A program made the translations under genes and the position numbers. DNA of 64,000 bases from Alphaproteobacteria bacterium (GTDB lineage: Bacteria; Pseudomonadota; Alphaproteobacteria; Sphingomonadales; Kordiimonadaceae), in contig SBGU01000040.1 in assembly GCA_006226495.1 (NCBI GenBank), positions 1-64,000 on the forward strand, in the 5' to 3' direction. Below are positions 43,099 to 52,638 of this stretch, piece by piece. The first letter of the stretch is position 1. Each line of letters begins with the position of its first letter. The notes below the pieces were generated by a model, which did not search any database, had not been told where the DNA came from, and was given only the letters and a program-made list of their open reading frames with translations.

Positions 43099-44025
43099 TT
43101 ATGCCCCCTTGGCCGGATTGCCGATGATCCTGATTTCCCATTCGAGATCGACACCCGACGTTTCCTTGACCCGCTTGCGCACGGTTTCACCCAGTTCTTC
43201 AATCTGGGCCGCCGTGGCTTCGCCATGGTTCAGGAGGAAATTGCAGTGTTTTTCCGACACCTGGGCATCGCCGATGCGCATGCCCCGGCAACCGGCCTTG
43301 TCGACCAGTTCCCAGGCTTTCATGCCTTCGGGGTTCTTGAAGGTGCTGCCGCCGGTGCGCGTACCCAGCGGCTGACTTTCCTGCCGGTCGGCACTGATCT
43401 TGGCCATGGCGGCATTGATGGTTTCCACATCGCCGGTCTGGCACTGGAACGAACCACCCAAGAGGATCATGCCCTCGCCGATCCGGCTCGAACGGTAGGC
43501 ATAGCCAAAATCCTCAGCCCTGAGCTCGTGCACATGGCCGTACCGGTCCACCGCATGGGCATGCAACAGCACATCCTTGATTTCCCGACCATAGGCGCCG
43601 GCGTTCATGCGCAGGGCGCCGCCCACGGTGCCGGGCACACCAACCATGAATTCAAGGCCGGACAGGCCAACCTTGGCGGCAGCTTTGGCGACATGCACAT
43701 CCATGGCCGCAGCCCCAGCCTTCACCACATCACCCCGGATGACGATATTGGCGAACGCGCGGCCCAGCCGGATCACCACACCGTCCACACCGCCATCGCG
43801 CACCAGAAGGTTCGAACCGACGCCGATCACGGTCATCGGCACGTCACCCGGCATGTGGCGCAGAAAGGCGATCAGGTCGGCTTCGTCGGCGGGCTCGAAC
43901 AGCACATCGGCCGTCCCGCCGGTGCGGAACCAGCTAAGCCGGGCGAGCGGCGCCTGTTCTACAAGCCGGCCACGCACATGCGGCAGGTTGTCGAGAAAAG
44001 GCAGGTGTTTCGCTTGAGCCATCAT
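43099..44025 (-). CDS. murB: UDP-N-acetylenolpyruvoylglucosamine reductase
   Basis: The 308-residue FAD enzyme reduces the enolpyruvyl group to form UDP-MurNAc using NADPH. Motifs: [23 protein letters not shown] (FAD site), [25 protein letters not shown] with the catalytic Arg, GGSTFKNP with the catalytic Ser, and a C-terminal Glu in LEWEIRIIG. It overlaps murC by 4 bases. Confidence 0.97.
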   Translation of the reverse strand: MMAQAKHLPFLDNLPHVRGRLVEQAPLARLSWFRTGGTADVLFEPADEADLIAFLRHMPGDVPMTVIGVGSNLLVRDGGVDGVVIRLGRAFANIVIRGDVVKAGAAAMDVHVAKAAAKVGLSGLEFMVGVPGTVGGALRMNAGAYGREIKDVLLHAHAVDRYGHVHELRAEDFGYAYRSSRIGEGMILLGGSFQCQTGDVETINAAMAKISADRQESQPLGTRTGGSTFKNPEGMKAWELVDKAGCRGMRIGDAQVSEKHCNFLLNHGEATAAQIEELGETVRKRVKETSGVDLEWEIRIIGNPAKGA

Positions 44026-45449
44026 GATGTTTCCCCTGTTTCAGACACGGAAGACGCTAGAATATCCGGGAGCTCGTTTGCCCATTTGCTGATGGAACCG
44101 GCACCCAGGCAGACGACAACGTCGCCCCGGGCGGCATGTTTGCGCACGGCGGCAGCCAGGTCGGCTTCGCCCGCGATGGCTTCGGCATGGCGGTGGCCAT
44201 GGGCCTTCAGCCCGTCGACCAGATGGTCGCGGTCGGCACCTTCGATCGGGCTTTCGCCGGCTTCATACACGGGCGCCACCAAGACTGTGTCGGCATCGTT
44301 GAAGCAGGTGCAGAATTCCTCGAACAGGCTTTTGAGGCGCGTATAGCGGTGCGGCTGCACGACGGCCACGACCTTGTGGTCAAAGCTTTCCCGTGCGGCC
44401 TTCAAAACGGCGGCAATTTCGACCGGATGGTGGCCATAGTCGTCGATGATGGTGATGCCGTCCACAACGCCGGTTTTGGTGAAACGCCGCTTCACACCGC
44501 CAAAGTTGCGGAACGCCTCACGCAGGGTGTCGTCGGACACCTGCATCTCAAGCCCGGCGGCAATGGCCGCGAGCGCGTTCTGCACATTGTGCTGGCCCGG
44601 CATCGGCAAGCTGATATCGGTGATGGTGCGGTCGTCGTCTTCACCACGCGCGCGCACCACCACATCAAACGTCACGGTGCCCTGCACCGAGCGGATGTTG
44701 GTCGCGCGCACATCGGCCTGGGCCGACAGGCCGTAGGTGACAAAACGCCGGTCGCGGATATGGGCGATCAGCGCCTGTACTTCCGGATGGTCGATACACA
44801 GGATCGCGGCGCCGTAGAAGGGCACGCGCTCGACGAACTTGCGGAAGGCTTCACGCTCGGCATCGAAGGTGCCGTAAAAATCCAGATGCTCGGCATCCAT
44901 GTTGGTGACAATGGCAATGGTGGCCGGCAATTTCACAAACGTGCCGTCGCTTTCGTCGGCTTCGACAACCATCCATTCACCTTCCCCCAGGCGGGTGTTG
45001 GTGCCATAGCTGTTGATGATGCCGCCGTTGATGACCGTCGGGTCCACGCCCGCTGCTTCAAGCACCGTTGCCACCATTGAGGTGGTCGTGGTCTTGCCAT
45101 GCGTGCCCGCGACCGACACACACCATTTGAGGCGCATCAGTTCGGCCAGCATTTCGGCGCGGCGCACCACCGGCAACTGGCGCCGACGCGCCTCCAGCAC
45201 CTCGGGGTTGTCGGCCTTGATGGCGGAGGAGACAACAATCACACCGGCATCGGCCAGGTTTTCGGCCTTCTGGCCGATCTTCACCTCGATGCCAAGCTTC
45301 CTGAGCCGCTGCACATTCGCGCTTTCAGCGGCATCCGAGCCCTGCACGCTGTAGCCCAGATTGTGCATGACCTCGGCAATACCGGACATGCCGATACCGC
45401 CAATGCCGACAAAATGAACCATGCCTATGTCAAACGGGATGCCACGCAT
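44022..45449 (-). CDS. murC: UDP-N-acetylmuramate-L-alanine ligase
   Basis: The 475-residue cytoplasmic ligase adds L-Ala to UDP-MurNAc. N-terminal [15 protein letters not shown] binds the uridine nucleotide; the ATP loop [10 protein letters not shown] is at about 114-123; and the C-terminal domain has [10 protein letters not shown] and QPHRYTRL. All three Mur ligase domains are present, in contrast to the murF-like protein of this cluster. Confidence 0.98.
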   Translation of the reverse strand: MRGIPFDIGMVHFVGIGGIGMSGIAEVMHNLGYSVQGSDAAESANVQRLRKLGIEVKIGQKAENLADAGVIVVSSAIKADNPEVLEARRRQLPVVRRAEMLAELMRLKWCVSVAGTHGKTTTTSMVATVLEAAGVDPTVINGGIINSYGTNTRLGEGEWMVVEADESDGTFVKLPATIAIVTNMDAEHLDFYGTFDAEREAFRKFVERVPFYGAAILCIDHPEVQALIAHIRDRRFVTYGLSAQADVRATNIRSVQGTVTFDVVVRARGEDDDRTITDISLPMPGQHNVQNALAAIAAGLEMQVSDDTLREAFRNFGGVKRRFTKTGVVDGITIIDDYGHHPVEIAAVLKAARESFDHKVVAVVQPHRYTRLKSLFEEFCTCFNDADTVLVAPVYEAGESPIEGADRDHLVDGLKAHGHRHAEAIAGEADLAAAVRKHAARGDVVVCLGAGSISKWANELPDILASSVSETGETS

Positions 45450-46558
45450 CAGGGTTGTCCCCTCTTTTCATTCACTCTGATTACAAGCGCCGCCAAGTCT
45501 TCGGCGGCACGAAGGTGCGCCATTGCGCGCATGTTTTCCGACGCATCGCGAAGCTCGCCCATGTCGGTGAACAGATATTCCAGTTTTTTGGCCAGCGCTT
45601 CGGTGGTGAAGTCGCGCTCTTCCAGCATCCAGCCACCACCCGCGCGCACCACACGCTGGGCATTGGCCTTCTGGTGGTCGTCCGCCGCGATGGCCAGGGG
45701 CACCAGGATCGCCGGGCGGCCCATGGCGGTCAGTTCCGAAAGGGTCGAGGCGCCGGCACGACAGATCACCAGTTGCGTGCGCAACAGAATGGCACCGACA
45801 TCGTCGAAATAGGGTTGCACCCGGGCCCGCACACCTGCGGCCCTGTAGGCCTCGATCACCCGTTCCACATCCTCGCTTCTGGCCTGGTGGACGACCTCGA
45901 CGCGGCTCCTAAGCTCTTCCGGCAAGGCGGTGATCGCCGCCGGCACCACGTCCGACAGGATGCGCGCGCCCTGGCTGCCGCCCAGGATGAAAACACGGAT
46001 ATCCCCGAAGCCCAGCGGCACGGCATAGGCGATGTTGGCCAGCTTGCCGATCAGCTTGCGCACCGGGTTTCCGGTCACTTCGGTATGAACCCATTCGGCC
46101 ACCCGTTCGGTATCCCCGACACTCAAGGCCACCAGCGCCGCCTTCTCGGCCATCAGCCGGTTCACCCGGCCCAGCACCGCATTCTGTTCATGCAGCACAT
46201 AGGGGATTTTCATGCTGCGCGCTGCCAGTACCGCCGGCAGCGACGGATAACCGCCAAAACCGACCACAACGCCCGGGCGCTGAAGCTTGAACTGCCTGCG
46301 CACCTGCAGGGTGCTGGCAATGATCGAAAGCACCGACCGCACTTTGCCCAGAAGACCACCGCCCATATGGCTTGCAGCCGTCAGTACATGCCGGTCGATA
46401 TCGACAAGCGCGTTGCCGATGGCATCGCCTCTTTTGTCGGTGATCAGCGACACGTCATACCCTTCGCGCACCAGCACGTCGGCCACGGCTTCGGCCGGCA
46501 TCATATGGCCGCCGGTGCCGCCTGCAGCCAGCACGATATGGGGCGTAACCGCCATCAT
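45449..46558 (-). CDS. murG: UDP-GlcNAc lipid I N-acetylglucosaminyltransferase
   Basis: The 369-residue GT28 enzyme turns lipid I into lipid II on the inner face of the membrane. It shows [15 protein letters not shown] at the N-terminus, [13 protein letters not shown], the HEQNAVLG segment, and the UDP-GlcNAc site [20 protein letters not shown]. The start overlaps the ftsW stop and the end overlaps the murC start (TGATG). Confidence 0.98.
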   Translation of the reverse strand: MMAVTPHIVLAAGGTGGHMMPAEAVADVLVREGYDVSLITDKRGDAIGNALVDIDRHVLTAASHMGGGLLGKVRSVLSIIASTLQVRRQFKLQRPGVVVGFGGYPSLPAVLAARSMKIPYVLHEQNAVLGRVNRLMAEKAALVALSVGDTERVAEWVHTEVTGNPVRKLIGKLANIAYAVPLGFGDIRVFILGGSQGARILSDVVPAAITALPEELRSRVEVVHQARSEDVERVIEAYRAAGVRARVQPYFDDVGAILLRTQLVICRAGASTLSELTAMGRPAILVPLAIAADDHQKANAQRVVRAGGGWMLEERDFTTEALAKKLEYLFTDMGELRDASENMRAMAHLRAAEDLAALVIRVNEKRGQP

Positions 46559-47706
46559 TCCGCGGCCCTCCAGCCGACGGGGTCGGTACCGGGGCGGATG
46601 AAACGGTTGCGGCGCGTCAGCGCCAGCACCATGCCCATGCCGATTGCCAGCGCCAGCATTGACGAACCGCCATAGGATACAAACGGCAGGGTCATACCCT
46701 TGGACGGCAACAGCGCCAGATTCACGCCGACATTGATCAGGGTCTGCAGGCCGAACTGCATGATCAGACCCGCCGCCGCCATCATGCGGAACGGGTTTTC
46801 TTCTTCCAGGAGATGCGCAAGCCCGCGCACCACCAGCCCCGCGAACAGCATCAACAGCATTACACAGGCGATGGAGCCGAACTCCTCGCCAACCACCGCA
46901 AAGATATAGTCCGTGTGCGCATCCGGCAGGCGCAGCTTCACGATGCCCTCGCCCGGGCCGGTGCCCAGAAGGCCGCCATGTTCAAACGCCTGCATGGCCT
47001 TGTCGGCCTGATAGGTATCGCCGCTTGCCGGGTTGATGAAACGGTCGATGCGGCTGGCCACGTGCGGCAGCAGGGTATAGCCGAGACCAAGGCCGGCGAT
47101 GCCGGTAAAGCCCGCGGCCACCAGCCACATGATCGGCAGGCCGGCAATGGCCATCTGGGCGAAGAACACCACGCTGATCAGCACCGTCTGGCCAAAATCG
47201 GGCTGCAAGACCAGAAGCCCGGCCACGACGGCATAAAGACCAAAGGCCACGCGCTTGGACGGCAGGCGTTCATCGGTGAACTGCGCCGACAAAATCCAGG
47301 CAGTGGTGACCACAAAAAAAGGTTTCAGGAATTCGCTTGGTTGCAGGGTGAAACTGCCGATCTGCAGCCAGCGGTGTGCGCCCTTGATCTCGGGCCCGAT
47401 AACCAGTGTCGCCACCATCAGCAGCAGCATGGCCGGGAAACCCAGCACACACAGACGCCTGACCAGCGTGGTCGACATCATCGAAATGCCGAACACGGTC
47501 ATGAGCGCGAGCGCGAGGAACGCGGCCTGGCGTTTGACAAAATGCAGGGCATCAAGGCCCAAACGTTCGGCCACCGCCGGGCTTGCGGTCAGGGTCAGCC
47601 AGATGCCGACCATGATGAGGGCAATGATCAGCGCCAGCATCCAGCGGTCGACGGTCCACCACCAGCGGGAGACGACGGAATTGTCTGTGCGCGAAAAGGC
47701 AATCAT
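46555..47706 (-). CDS. ftsW: FtsW, SEDS-family peptidoglycan polymerase of the divisome
   Basis: The 383-residue protein has ten membrane helices. The SEDS signature is present: KGAHRWLQIG with QPSEFLKP, the conserved acidic loop near YQADKAMQAFEHGGLLGTG, and the end region KGMTLPFVSYGGSSMLA. With FtsI it builds septal peptidoglycan. It overlaps murD by 4 bases. Confidence 0.97.
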   Translation of the reverse strand: MIAFSRTDNSVVSRWWWTVDRWMLALIIALIMVGIWLTLTASPAVAERLGLDALHFVKRQAAFLALALMTVFGISMMSTTLVRRLCVLGFPAMLLLMVATLVIGPEIKGAHRWLQIGSFTLQPSEFLKPFFVVTTAWILSAQFTDERLPSKRVAFGLYAVVAGLLVLQPDFGQTVLISVVFFAQMAIAGLPIMWLVAAGFTGIAGLGLGYTLLPHVASRIDRFINPASGDTYQADKAMQAFEHGGLLGTGPGEGIVKLRLPDAHTDYIFAVVGEEFGSIACVMLLMLFAGLVVRGLAHLLEEENPFRMMAAAGLIMQFGLQTLINVGVNLALLPSKGMTLPFVSYGGSSMLALAIGMGMVLALTRRNRFIRPGTDPVGWRAAE

Positions 47707-49067
47707 GCCGCGGCCCCCTGCCGTGCTTCCACAAGGGCGCGGAAAGTCGCACCCCGGTGTTCGAAGTCACGGAACTGGTCGAAGGCCGTGCAGGCCGGCG
47801 ACAGCAGGATCGTATCGCCCGGTTCGGCGTCGGCGACCGCAAGGTCGATGGCATGGGCCAGGTCGTGGCAGTCGATATAATCCACATAACCCTTGATGCC
47901 CTCGGCGATGGCGTCCGCCGCTTCGCCGATCAGGTAGGCGCGGGCCACATTCACCATATAGGGCGCCAGCGCCATGAAGCTCTTGTCCTTTGGCCGGCCA
48001 CCCGCGATCCAGCGGATGCGCGAAAAGCTGCCCAGCGCCCGTTCAGCCGCGTCCACATTGGTGGCCTTGCTGTCGTTCACGAAACGGATGCCATCGATGG
48101 TGGCGATAACTTCCTGCCGGTGTGCAAGACCCGGGAAGCTGCGGAAGGCGTCAAGGATCGCGCCCGGCGCAAAACCCAGAAGCCGCCCGGTCGCATAGGC
48201 CATGGCGGCATTTTGCCAGTTGTGGCGCCCCCGCAATGCTGGCAGGCCGGTCAGGCTGCCGACCGCATCCGCGGTGCCACTGCGGTCGTCGACCAGCAGG
48301 CCGTCGCCGGTGACATAGATGCCGCCTTCGGCGGGACCGGTCACCGAAACCGCAATGGCGCGCGCGCCCAAAGCTTCCCTGATGCCGGCGCCATACGCAT
48401 CGTCGATGCCGACGATGGCGACACCGTCCGGTTTCTGCATATCGAACAGCTTGCGTTTGGCGGCCACATAACCCGCCATGTCGCCATGCCGGTCCAGATG
48501 GTCGGGCGTGATATTCAGCAGGATCGCGATATCGGCCACGAACTGGCGTGTGAGGTCGATCTGGAAAGACGACATCTCGAACACATAGACACCGTCTTCT
48601 TCGAGCGGATCGAGCGACAGGATGCCGGTGCCGATATTGCCGCCCACGGCAGCCGGGCGCCCGCAGGCCGCGATCATATGGCCGATCAGCGCCGTCGTGG
48701 TGGATTTGCCGTTGGTGCCGGTAATCGCCACCGTGCTGTGGCCCGGAAGCTCGCTACGGGCTTTTTCGAACACGTCAAAATCGCTGATCGTGGGTACGTG
48801 CGCTGCCTGCGCCTTTTTCACCAGCGCATGCGGGATCGGGTGCGTGAGCGGCACACCCGGTGCCAGCATCAGCGCATGCAGGGTGCCAAAATCCAGCGCA
48901 TACAGGTCATCGACCATCGGTTCGGCTGCCTGCCGGCGATCGGCATTGTCGTCCCAGGCATGCACAACGGCGCCCGAGGCCGCAAGCGCCCTGACGGCGG
49001 CAAGCCCGGTGCGGGCAAGGCCAAAGACCCCGATCTGTTTATCCTTGTATGCGCGTGCGGTGATCAA
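47703..49067 (-). CDS. murD: UDP-N-acetylmuramoylalanine-D-glutamate ligase
   Basis: The 454-residue ligase adds D-Glu. Motifs: FGLARTGLAAV, ATP loop ITGTNGKSTTT at about 115-125, and NDSKATNVDAAERAL with RWIAGGRPKD in the C-terminal domain. The start is TTG 49067, with GAGGT 8 bases upstream overlapping the mraY stop; no ATG or GTG is near. The weak start may lower translation relative to its neighbours. Confidence 0.96.
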   Translation of the reverse strand: MITARAYKDKQIGVFGLARTGLAAVRALAASGAVVHAWDDNADRRQAAEPMVDDLYALDFGTLHALMLAPGVPLTHPIPHALVKKAQAAHVPTISDFDVFEKARSELPGHSTVAITGTNGKSTTTALIGHMIAACGRPAAVGGNIGTGILSLDPLEEDGVYVFEMSSFQIDLTRQFVADIAILLNITPDHLDRHGDMAGYVAAKRKLFDMQKPDGVAIVGIDDAYGAGIREALGARAIAVSVTGPAEGGIYVTGDGLLVDDRSGTADAVGSLTGLPALRGRHNWQNAAMAYATGRLLGFAPGAILDAFRSFPGLAHRQEVIATIDGIRFVNDSKATNVDAAERALGSFSRIRWIAGGRPKDKSFMALAPYMVNVARAYLIGEAADAIAEGIKGYVDYIDCHDLAHAIDLAVADAEPGDTILLSPACTAFDQFRDFEHRGATFRALVEARQGAAA

Positions 49068-49073
49068 TTGATC

Positions 49074-50150
49074 TTACCTCAGCTTCAGGGTGGCAAGGCC
49101 GATAAGGGCCAGGATGACGGAAATGATCCAGAAGCGGATCACGATCGTGGGTTCGGCCCAGCCCTTCTGTTCATAATGGTGATGCAGGGGCGCCATCCTG
49201 AACACGCGCTTGCCGGTCAGTTTGAAGGACGCCACCTGCACGATGACCGAAATGGTCTCCAGCCAGAACAGGCCGCCGATGATGCCCAGCACGATTTCAT
49301 GTTTGGTGACCACGGCCATGGACGCCAGCGCGCCGCCCAGGGCCAGGGAACCCGTGTCGCCCATGAACACCATCGCAGGTGGTGCATTGAACCACAGGAA
49401 ACCGAGCCCGGCACCGATGATGGCGCCCGCCAGCACCGCCAGTTCACCCGAACCGGCGACATAAGTGACGCCAAGGTATGATGCATAGACCGTGCTGCCG
49501 ACCATATAGGCGATGAAGCCGAACGCGGCAGCGGCGATGATTACCGGCACGATGGCAAGGCCGTCCAGCCCGTCGGTCAGGTTCACGGCGTTACCGCCCC
49601 AGACCATGACCAGCATGGCAAAGGGCACATACCAGAACCCCATATCGAGGACAAAATTCTTCACGAACGGCAGCGCCAGGGTGGGTCCGTTCAGGGACGC
49701 CATCCACCAGGCGACAGCGCCGGTGATGCCAAATTCCAGCAGCAGACGCACCTTGCCGGACACACCCGCAGAGGTGCGTTTGGTGACCTTCAGATAGTCG
49801 TCGACAAAACCGATGGCGCCAAACGACAGGGTGACGATCAGCACCGCCCACACGTAAGGGTTCGAAAGGTCCGCCCACAGGAAGGTGGAAACCCCCATGG
49901 CCAGGAGGATCATGAAGCCGCCCATCGTGGGGGTGCCGGCCTTGGTGATGATATGGCTTTGCGGGCCATCCTCGCGGATCGGTTGGCCTTTTTTCTGCTT
50001 GGCTTTCAGCCAGCGGATGATCATGGGACCGAAGATGAAGCAGATGATCAGCGCCGTCAGCACCGCGCCGCCGGTGCGGAACGTCAGGTAACGGAACAGG
50101 TTGAACATGCCACCATGTCCGGCATATTGGCTGAGCAGATTATACAGCAT
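49074..50150 (-). CDS. mraY: Phospho-N-acetylmuramoyl-pentapeptide transferase
   Basis: The 358-residue membrane enzyme loads the muramoyl pentapeptide on undecaprenyl phosphate to make lipid I. It has ten helices and the conserved loops [36 protein letters not shown] (the DD pair), [13 protein letters not shown] and [12 protein letters not shown] (His cluster). It needs the pentapeptide precursor that a MurF enzyme normally makes. Confidence 0.98.
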   Translation of the reverse strand: MLYNLLSQYAGHGGMFNLFRYLTFRTGGAVLTALIICFIFGPMIIRWLKAKQKKGQPIREDGPQSHIITKAGTPTMGGFMILLAMGVSTFLWADLSNPYVWAVLIVTLSFGAIGFVDDYLKVTKRTSAGVSGKVRLLLEFGITGAVAWWMASLNGPTLALPFVKNFVLDMGFWYVPFAMLVMVWGGNAVNLTDGLDGLAIVPVIIAAAAFGFIAYMVGSTVYASYLGVTYVAGSGELAVLAGAIIGAGLGFLWFNAPPAMVFMGDTGSLALGGALASMAVVTKHEIVLGIIGGLFWLETISVIVQVASFKLTGKRVFRMAPLHHHYEQKGWAEPTIVIRFWIISVILALIGLATLKLR

Positions 50151-50165
50151 GTCCGTTACTCCCTA

Positions 50166-51164
50166 CTATTCCGCAAGCATGAGCGCGCGTGTGGGCGCCC
50201 TGCCCGTCTGTTGTTCGTCCCGCATTGCGGCCCCGATTGCCGGCCGCACGGTATCGTCCATATCCCTGCCCGCACCCAGACCCGCCAGCGCCATGGCCGC
50301 CCGGCCCAGATCGCCGCCGGCTGCCTTGACGGCCGCCATCAACATCAGGCTTTTAAGCGCAAGATACCGGCCCGGCAGGCCGACCTTGTAGGTCACCGGC
50401 ACACCGTCGATATCAGCGCTCAGGCAGGTGCATTGGGCATGTTCGGTCAGCTTCAGGACCCTTACGTCGCTGCGGCTTCCGAGGGAGACGGTCATGACCG
50501 CCACACCCCGCCGGCGCGCCCGACGCACGAGGGATGAAGCATCCGCCCTATCCCTGTCAATAACCAGCATTGAACCTTCTGCAAGGCCTTCAAATGCCTC
50601 GCCAATTTCGGTGCCTTCGGCGCAGCCGACCATCATCACATGGGGCTTCACCAGTGCAACATCGGCGACTGCGTCGCCGTAAGCCAGGTCGAACACGCCA
50701 AAACGCGCACTGCGCGGCAGGCGCGCAAGGGTCAGCGGCACGGTATGTTCACCCGCCGTCATGTCGCGGCGTTCGCGCGACAGCACATCCAGCATGCGGC
50801 GCAGAAGGTTCGCGTCCGCGCCGCCCGTCAGCACGATACGGCTGGCCGGCGCGCGGTCGCGTGCGTGGGCCGCCATCAGGCGCAGGGTGGCGCCGGTGTC
50901 GGCCACATGCACAAGGCGCTGGTTGTCGTCGCGGGTGTCGCCCACATCACCATGCACCAGCGCCGCGATGGCACCGCGCGCAATGGCATCGGCCGCCGCG
51001 TCATGGCCGCCGCCCGGCACACCGTCCAGCGCGATGAACAGGTCGCCCGGCAACAGGCCGCGGCTGGTGACCCGAAGGCCGTCCGCATACCAAGGGCGCG
51101 CCATCAGCGCGCCACACGTGGCCCCCAGTTCGACCGAAGTCCAGATGGGTTCGTCAATCTGCAC
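50166..51164 (-). CDS. Degenerate MurF-like protein lacking ATP loop and ligase C-terminal domain
   Basis: This 332-residue protein occupies the murF slot. Its N-terminal part fits MurF (TSRGLLPGDLFIALDGV, GHDAAADAIARGAIAALV, then VADTGATLRLMAAHAR). Where MurF has the ATP loop G-x2-GKT it reads VLTGGADANLLRRML, with no Lys-Thr. The central domain is shortened, losing the metal-binding segment, and the protein ends after a PGRYLALKSLMLMAAV helix with no C-terminal Rossmann ligase domain (MurF is normally about 450-480 residues). The frame is unbroken from GTG 51164, 3 bases after murE, with the same base composition as its neighbours, so it is not a recent frameshift. A catalytic role is very unlikely; a structural or regulatory one is inferred. 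Confidence 0.8.
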   Translation of the reverse strand: MQIDEPIWTSVELGATCGALMARPWYADGLRVTSRGLLPGDLFIALDGVPGGGHDAAADAIARGAIAALVHGDVGDTRDDNQRLVHVADTGATLRLMAAHARDRAPASRIVLTGGADANLLRRMLDVLSRERRDMTAGEHTVPLTLARLPRSARFGVFDLAYGDAVADVALVKPHVMMVGCAEGTEIGEAFEGLAEGSMLVIDRDRADASSLVRRARRRGVAVMTVSLGSRSDVRVLKLTEHAQCTCLSADIDGVPVTYKVGLPGRYLALKSLMLMAAVKAAGGDLGRAAMALAGLGAGRDMDDTVRPAIGAAMRDEQQTGRAPTRALMLAE

Positions 51165-51167
51165 GCC

Positions 51168-52616
51168 CTAGCCCTCGCTCCCCAGGATGCTGCGCACCGT
51201 TTCAATATCCGAAAAAGGCAGTATGTCGGCCCCGACGATCTGTCCTTCTTCATGTCCCTTGCCGGCAACGATCAGCATGTCCCCGTGCTGCATGGTTGCC
51301 ATGGCGGTTTCGATGGCCCGCGCGCGGTCGCCCACTTCGATGGCGTCCGGGCACGCGGCCAGAATGGCTTCGCGGATTGCGCCGGCGTTTTCGCTGCGCG
51401 GGTTGTCGTCGGTTACAAACACGGTGTCCGCCAGTTCAGCGGCGATGGCGCCCATCTGCGGGCGTTTGCCGGTGTCGCGGTCGCCACCACAGCCGAACAC
51501 CACCAGCAGCCGGTTCGGTTTGTGGGCGCGCGCGGCTTCGAGCACGGTTTTCAGGCCGTCCGGCGTGTGGGCATAATCCACAAACACGGCGCCGCCGGCC
51601 CCTGTGGTGCCGATCAGTTCCATGCGGCCCGGCACACCTTTGAGGGATGCAAGGGCCGCGAACGCCGCCCCCGCGTCCATGCCGGTCGCAATGGCAAGGC
51701 CTGCGGCCACCAGCGCATTCTTGGCCTGGAAATAGCCAACCAGCGGCAGATCGATATCATAGGACTGCCCACCATAGGACACGCTGATATGCTGGCCCGT
51801 GGGCGCCACTTCCTGCGACAGCAGGCGAATGACCGCCGCCTCGCGCGTACCGACGCTCAAACAGGTCAGCCCGCGCGCCCAGCAGATATCCTCCAGCACC
51901 CGGCCCCAGGGGTCGTCGGTGTTGATAACCGCGGTCTGGCCCGGCGCCAGAAGGTCGCCAAACAGACGGGCTTTCGCAAAAAAATAGCCCTGCTCGGTCT
52001 TGTGATAGTCCAGATGGTCGCGCGTCAGGTTGGTGAAGGCGGCAGCCTTCAGATGCACGCCGTCCAGCCGGTACTGGTCCAGCCCGTGGCTTGATGCTTC
52101 AATGGCGGCATGGCTGACACCGGCTTCCTTCAGGTCACGCAGCATGCCATGCAGCGCCATCGGGTCCGGCGTAGTCAGGCCACCCGGCAAGGTGATGACA
52201 TCCGACCGCACACCGAGCGTGCCGATGCTGGCGGCATTCAGGCCGCCCGCGCGCCAGATCTGGCGGGTGAAATCGGCGACCGAGGTTTTGCCGTTGGTGC
52301 CGGTGACAGCAACCATATAATCGGGCTGCTGTTCAAAATAGCGGGACGCGAGATCGGCATAGCGCCGGCGCGGATTCTGGTCCTCGACCACCGGCACGCC
52401 GATATCGACGGGTGCGCCGCCCGGCGTGGTCAGGATCGCGCTGGCACCAGCTTCGACCGCCGCCTTGATGAAGGCGCGGCCGTCGGTTTTGGTGCCGGGC
52501 AAGGCCACGAACAGGTCACCCGGGCGCACGCGGCGGCTGTCGACAGTCATGCCCGAAATCCGGACATCGCCCGCCGCTTTTTTACCGCCCAACAATTCCG
52601 CCAGGGTGAGTGTCAT
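51168..52616 (-). CDS. murE: UDP-MurNAc-tripeptide synthetase (meso-DAP type)
   Basis: The 482-residue ligase adds meso-diaminopimelate. Motifs: VDSRRVRPGDLFVALPG, ATP loop VTGTNGKTS at about 104-112, THEAS-type AIEASSHGLDQ, and TDDNPRSE, in which DNPR marks meso-DAP specificity. All domains are complete, unlike the next gene. It lies 22 bases after ftsI. Confidence 0.97.
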   Translation of the reverse strand: MTLTLAELLGGKKAAGDVRISGMTVDSRRVRPGDLFVALPGTKTDGRAFIKAAVEAGASAILTTPGGAPVDIGVPVVEDQNPRRRYADLASRYFEQQPDYMVAVTGTNGKTSVADFTRQIWRAGGLNAASIGTLGVRSDVITLPGGLTTPDPMALHGMLRDLKEAGVSHAAIEASSHGLDQYRLDGVHLKAAAFTNLTRDHLDYHKTEQGYFFAKARLFGDLLAPGQTAVINTDDPWGRVLEDICWARGLTCLSVGTREAAVIRLLSQEVAPTGQHISVSYGGQSYDIDLPLVGYFQAKNALVAAGLAIATGMDAGAAFAALASLKGVPGRMELIGTTGAGGAVFVDYAHTPDGLKTVLEAARAHKPNRLLVVFGCGGDRDTGKRPQMGAIAAELADTVFVTDDNPRSENAGAIREAILAACPDAIEVGDRARAIETAMATMQHGDMLIVAGKGHEEGQIVGADILPFSDIETVRSILGSEG

Positions 52617-52638
52617 TTCAGGCTTTGCCCAATCCTTC

